Of a stretch of DNA of 23,347 nucleotides, positions 22,164 through 23,347 are shown in pieces. Location of the stretch: contig QFQW01000058.1 in assembly GCA_003248755.1 (NCBI GenBank), forward strand, positions 1-23,347, written 5' to 3'. Position 1 is the stretch's first letter; each line of letters begins with the position of its first letter. Source of the stretch: Chryseobacterium sp. (lineage in GTDB: Bacteria; Bacteroidota; Bacteroidia; Flavobacteriales; Weeksellaceae). The notes below the pieces were generated by a model. The model was given only the letters and a program-made list of their open reading frames with translations, was not told the DNA's origin and ran no database searches. The position numbers were made by a program, and so were the translations under genes.

Positions 22164-22837
22164 AAAATTCCTTCTTCTTTGAAACTGTAAAATTTGTTTT
22201 GTGAAATGATGATATGGTCTAGCAATTCAATCTCTAATAGTTTTCCGGCTTCTTTTATTTTTTGAGTGATATTAATATCTTCCCGACTCGGTTTCAAACT
22301 TCCGGCCGGATGATTGTGAGCAACAATGATTCTTGTAGAAAAATGTTCCAAAGCTATTTTGAAAATTACTCTTACATCTGCAACAGAACTTGCAATTCCG
22401 CCTCGGAAAAGACAGGTTTTGTACAAGATTTTGTTCTGATGATTCAAGAAAACTGCCCAGAATTCTTCTGTTGACAAATCTGACAAATGTGGCTGTAAAA
22501 TCTCAAAAATATCTTTACTGCTTGAGATTTGTTGTCTTTCAAGAACTTCCTGCTGAGATTTTCTGTTCCCGATTTCCAATGCTGTTGCAATAGAAATAGC
22601 TTTTGCCTCGCCTACTCCTTTGAATTTCATTAAGTCTTTTATAGAAAGCTGACTCAATCTGTGCCAATTATTTTCCACCGAATTCAGAATTCTTCTTGCC
22701 AATTCCACAGCAGATTCTTCCCTATTTCCACTTCCCATGATGATGGCCAACAGTTCCGAATCCGAAACTGCACCTTTTCCTTTCAACAAAAATTTTTCTC
22801 TTGGGCGGTCGTCTTCCGCAAGGGATTTGATACTCAT
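22160..22837 (-). CDS. radC: RadC family JAMM-motif protein
   Basis: This is a 225-residue RadC protein. The N-terminal helix-hairpin-helix region (about 1-90) has DRPREKFLLKG, GAVSDSELLAIIMGSG and LMKFKGVGEAKA. The C-terminal MPN/JAMM metalloprotease-like domain (about 100-225) carries the full zinc motif: E124/E125, H174 and H176 in VAHNHPAGS, S180 and D187 in GSLKPSREDI. The name comes from an old link to DNA repair in E. coli that was not upheld, and the substrate is unknown. Its ATG shares one base with the stop of the upstream L,D-transpeptidase gene and its own stop overlaps the next gene by 4 bases, so three genes are translationally coupled. Confidence 0.95.
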   Translation of the reverse strand: MSIKSLAEDDRPREKFLLKGKGAVSDSELLAIIMGSGNREESAVELARRILNSVENNWHRLSQLSIKDLMKFKGVGEAKAISIATALEIGNRKSQQEVLERQQISSSKDIFEILQPHLSDLSTEEFWAVFLNHQNKILYKTCLFRGGIASSVADVRVIFKIALEHFSTRIIVAHNHPAGSLKPSREDINITQKIKEAGKLLEIELLDHIIISQNKFYSFKEEGIL

Positions 22838-23347
22838 CAGTTATAAGCGTAAAGAATTATTTTTTTATTCGATTTATCAATATGCTGTTCCAAAATCTTA
22901 AAGAAATTATCAGAAACCATCGGACATCCCCAACTTAGGCAGATTTCATCTTTTTGTTCTGTATCCGGAACGCAATCTAGCCTGTGAAGAACAATCGCTC
23001 GATTTCTTGCATTGCTATTGGTTTCATCCAATCCGTCCAATCTGTAAGACAACCCAAATTGACCTTTATATTTTTCTGAAATTGCATACTTTCCAAGAGA
23101 TGAACAACGGGAATTATTTTGATTACTAAATTTCAATTGCTCTTTTTGTTTTCCAGCTTCCGAGCCAGAACCATGTGCAACCAAAGCTTTTTGAAGAACT
23201 TTTCCGGTTTTTAAATCGATAACAAAAAATCGGAATTGTGAAGACGGAATTGAGAAATCAATTAAAAAAGCTTTATCCTGATTATAATCTGAATCTTTTA
23301 TAAATGTCTTTAAATCTGATATTTTTTGAGAAAGATTATTTTCTGAT
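22837..23347 (-). CDS. Murein L,D-transpeptidase catalytic domain protein, N-terminus outside window
   Basis: The frame is open to the right edge, giving 169 C-terminal residues. It begins SENNLSQKISDLKTFIK and passes through DFSIPSSQFRFFVIDLKTGK, VLQKALVAHGSGSEAG, CSSLGKYAIS, then VLHRLDCVPD with the conserved His and EICLSWGCPMVS with the catalytic Cys of the SxGCP motif. This fits the YkuD_2-type L,D-transpeptidase catalytic family, which forms 3-3 cross-links in peptidoglycan or attaches proteins to it in the periplasm. A signal peptide is expected in the missing part. A TTG inside the frame (23182-23184) should not be taken as the start, since the domain clearly extends upstream. The stop TGA overlaps the ATG of radC by one base. 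Confidence 0.85.
   Translation of the reverse strand, partial: SENNLSQKISDLKTFIKDSDYNQDKAFLIDFSIPSSQFRFFVIDLKTGKVLQKALVAHGSGSEAGKQKEQLKFSNQNNSRCSSLGKYAISEKYKGQFGLSYRLDGLDETNSNARNRAIVLHRLDCVPDTEQKDEICLSWGCPMVSDNFFKILEQHIDKSNKKIILYAYN

Noticed and set aside
22837..23184. Stand-alone 115-residue gene starting at TTG 23184
   Set aside because: The same frame is open to the window edge and the L,D-transpeptidase domain continues upstream, so the gene is a truncated longer one.

Overview
The window comes from an AT-rich Bacteroidota chromosome, most likely Flavobacteriia close to Chryseobacterium (Weeksellaceae). The support is a SusC/SusD pair, a protein with a type IX secretion (T9SS) type A sorting domain, several lipoproteins, weak Shine-Dalgarno sequences, and promoters of the Bacteroidota form TTTG-N17-20-TAnnTTTG. 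There is no rRNA, tRNA, CRISPR array, transposase or phage gene. No gene-free stretch exceeds about 210 bases.

Region A (1-10218) is a polysaccharide utilisation locus (PUL) for a beta-1,3/1,6-linked glucan of the laminarin or fungal/yeast glucan type. The minus-strand operon runs susC, susD, a PKD-containing surface glycan-binding lipoprotein, a GH30 glucanase, a GH16 laminarinase, then a further secreted protein cut by the left edge. Divergent from it, on the plus strand, are an MFS sugar transporter and an overlapping NrtR/AraR-type regulator with a degenerate Nudix box. The proposed flow is: surface capture and cleavage, SusCD import, periplasmic trimming, MFS uptake of the released sugar, and control by the Nudix-like sensor. 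A hairpin terminator lies inside the operon between the binding protein and the enzymes.

Region B (10224-15269) is mostly housekeeping on the minus strand: an M28 metallopeptidase lipoprotein, a VOC/glyoxalase-fold protein, a YciI-like protein, an unrecognised 117-residue protein, and DNA polymerase I with all three activities apparently intact.

Region C (15298-17833) is a two-gene exported unit. It pairs a SUMF1-fold protein without the catalytic cysteines of formylglycine-generating enzyme with a T9SS cargo protein made of four 27-residue repeats, each with one cysteine, followed by a PKD domain. An 11-bp perfect inverted repeat fills the junction between the genes. This is the least understood and most interesting system here.

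Region D (17893-20056) holds an unrecognised lipoprotein and the magnesium channel gene mgtE, whose conserved N-terminus extends upstream of any ordinary start codon. A GC-rich palindromic REP-like element and a bidirectional terminator follow.

Region E (20078-23347) is a minus-strand cluster: an L,D-transpeptidase (cut by the right edge), radC and a FemAB/GNAT-like protein with overlapping ends, then a membrane-anchored conserved protein and inorganic pyrophosphatase behind their own promoter.
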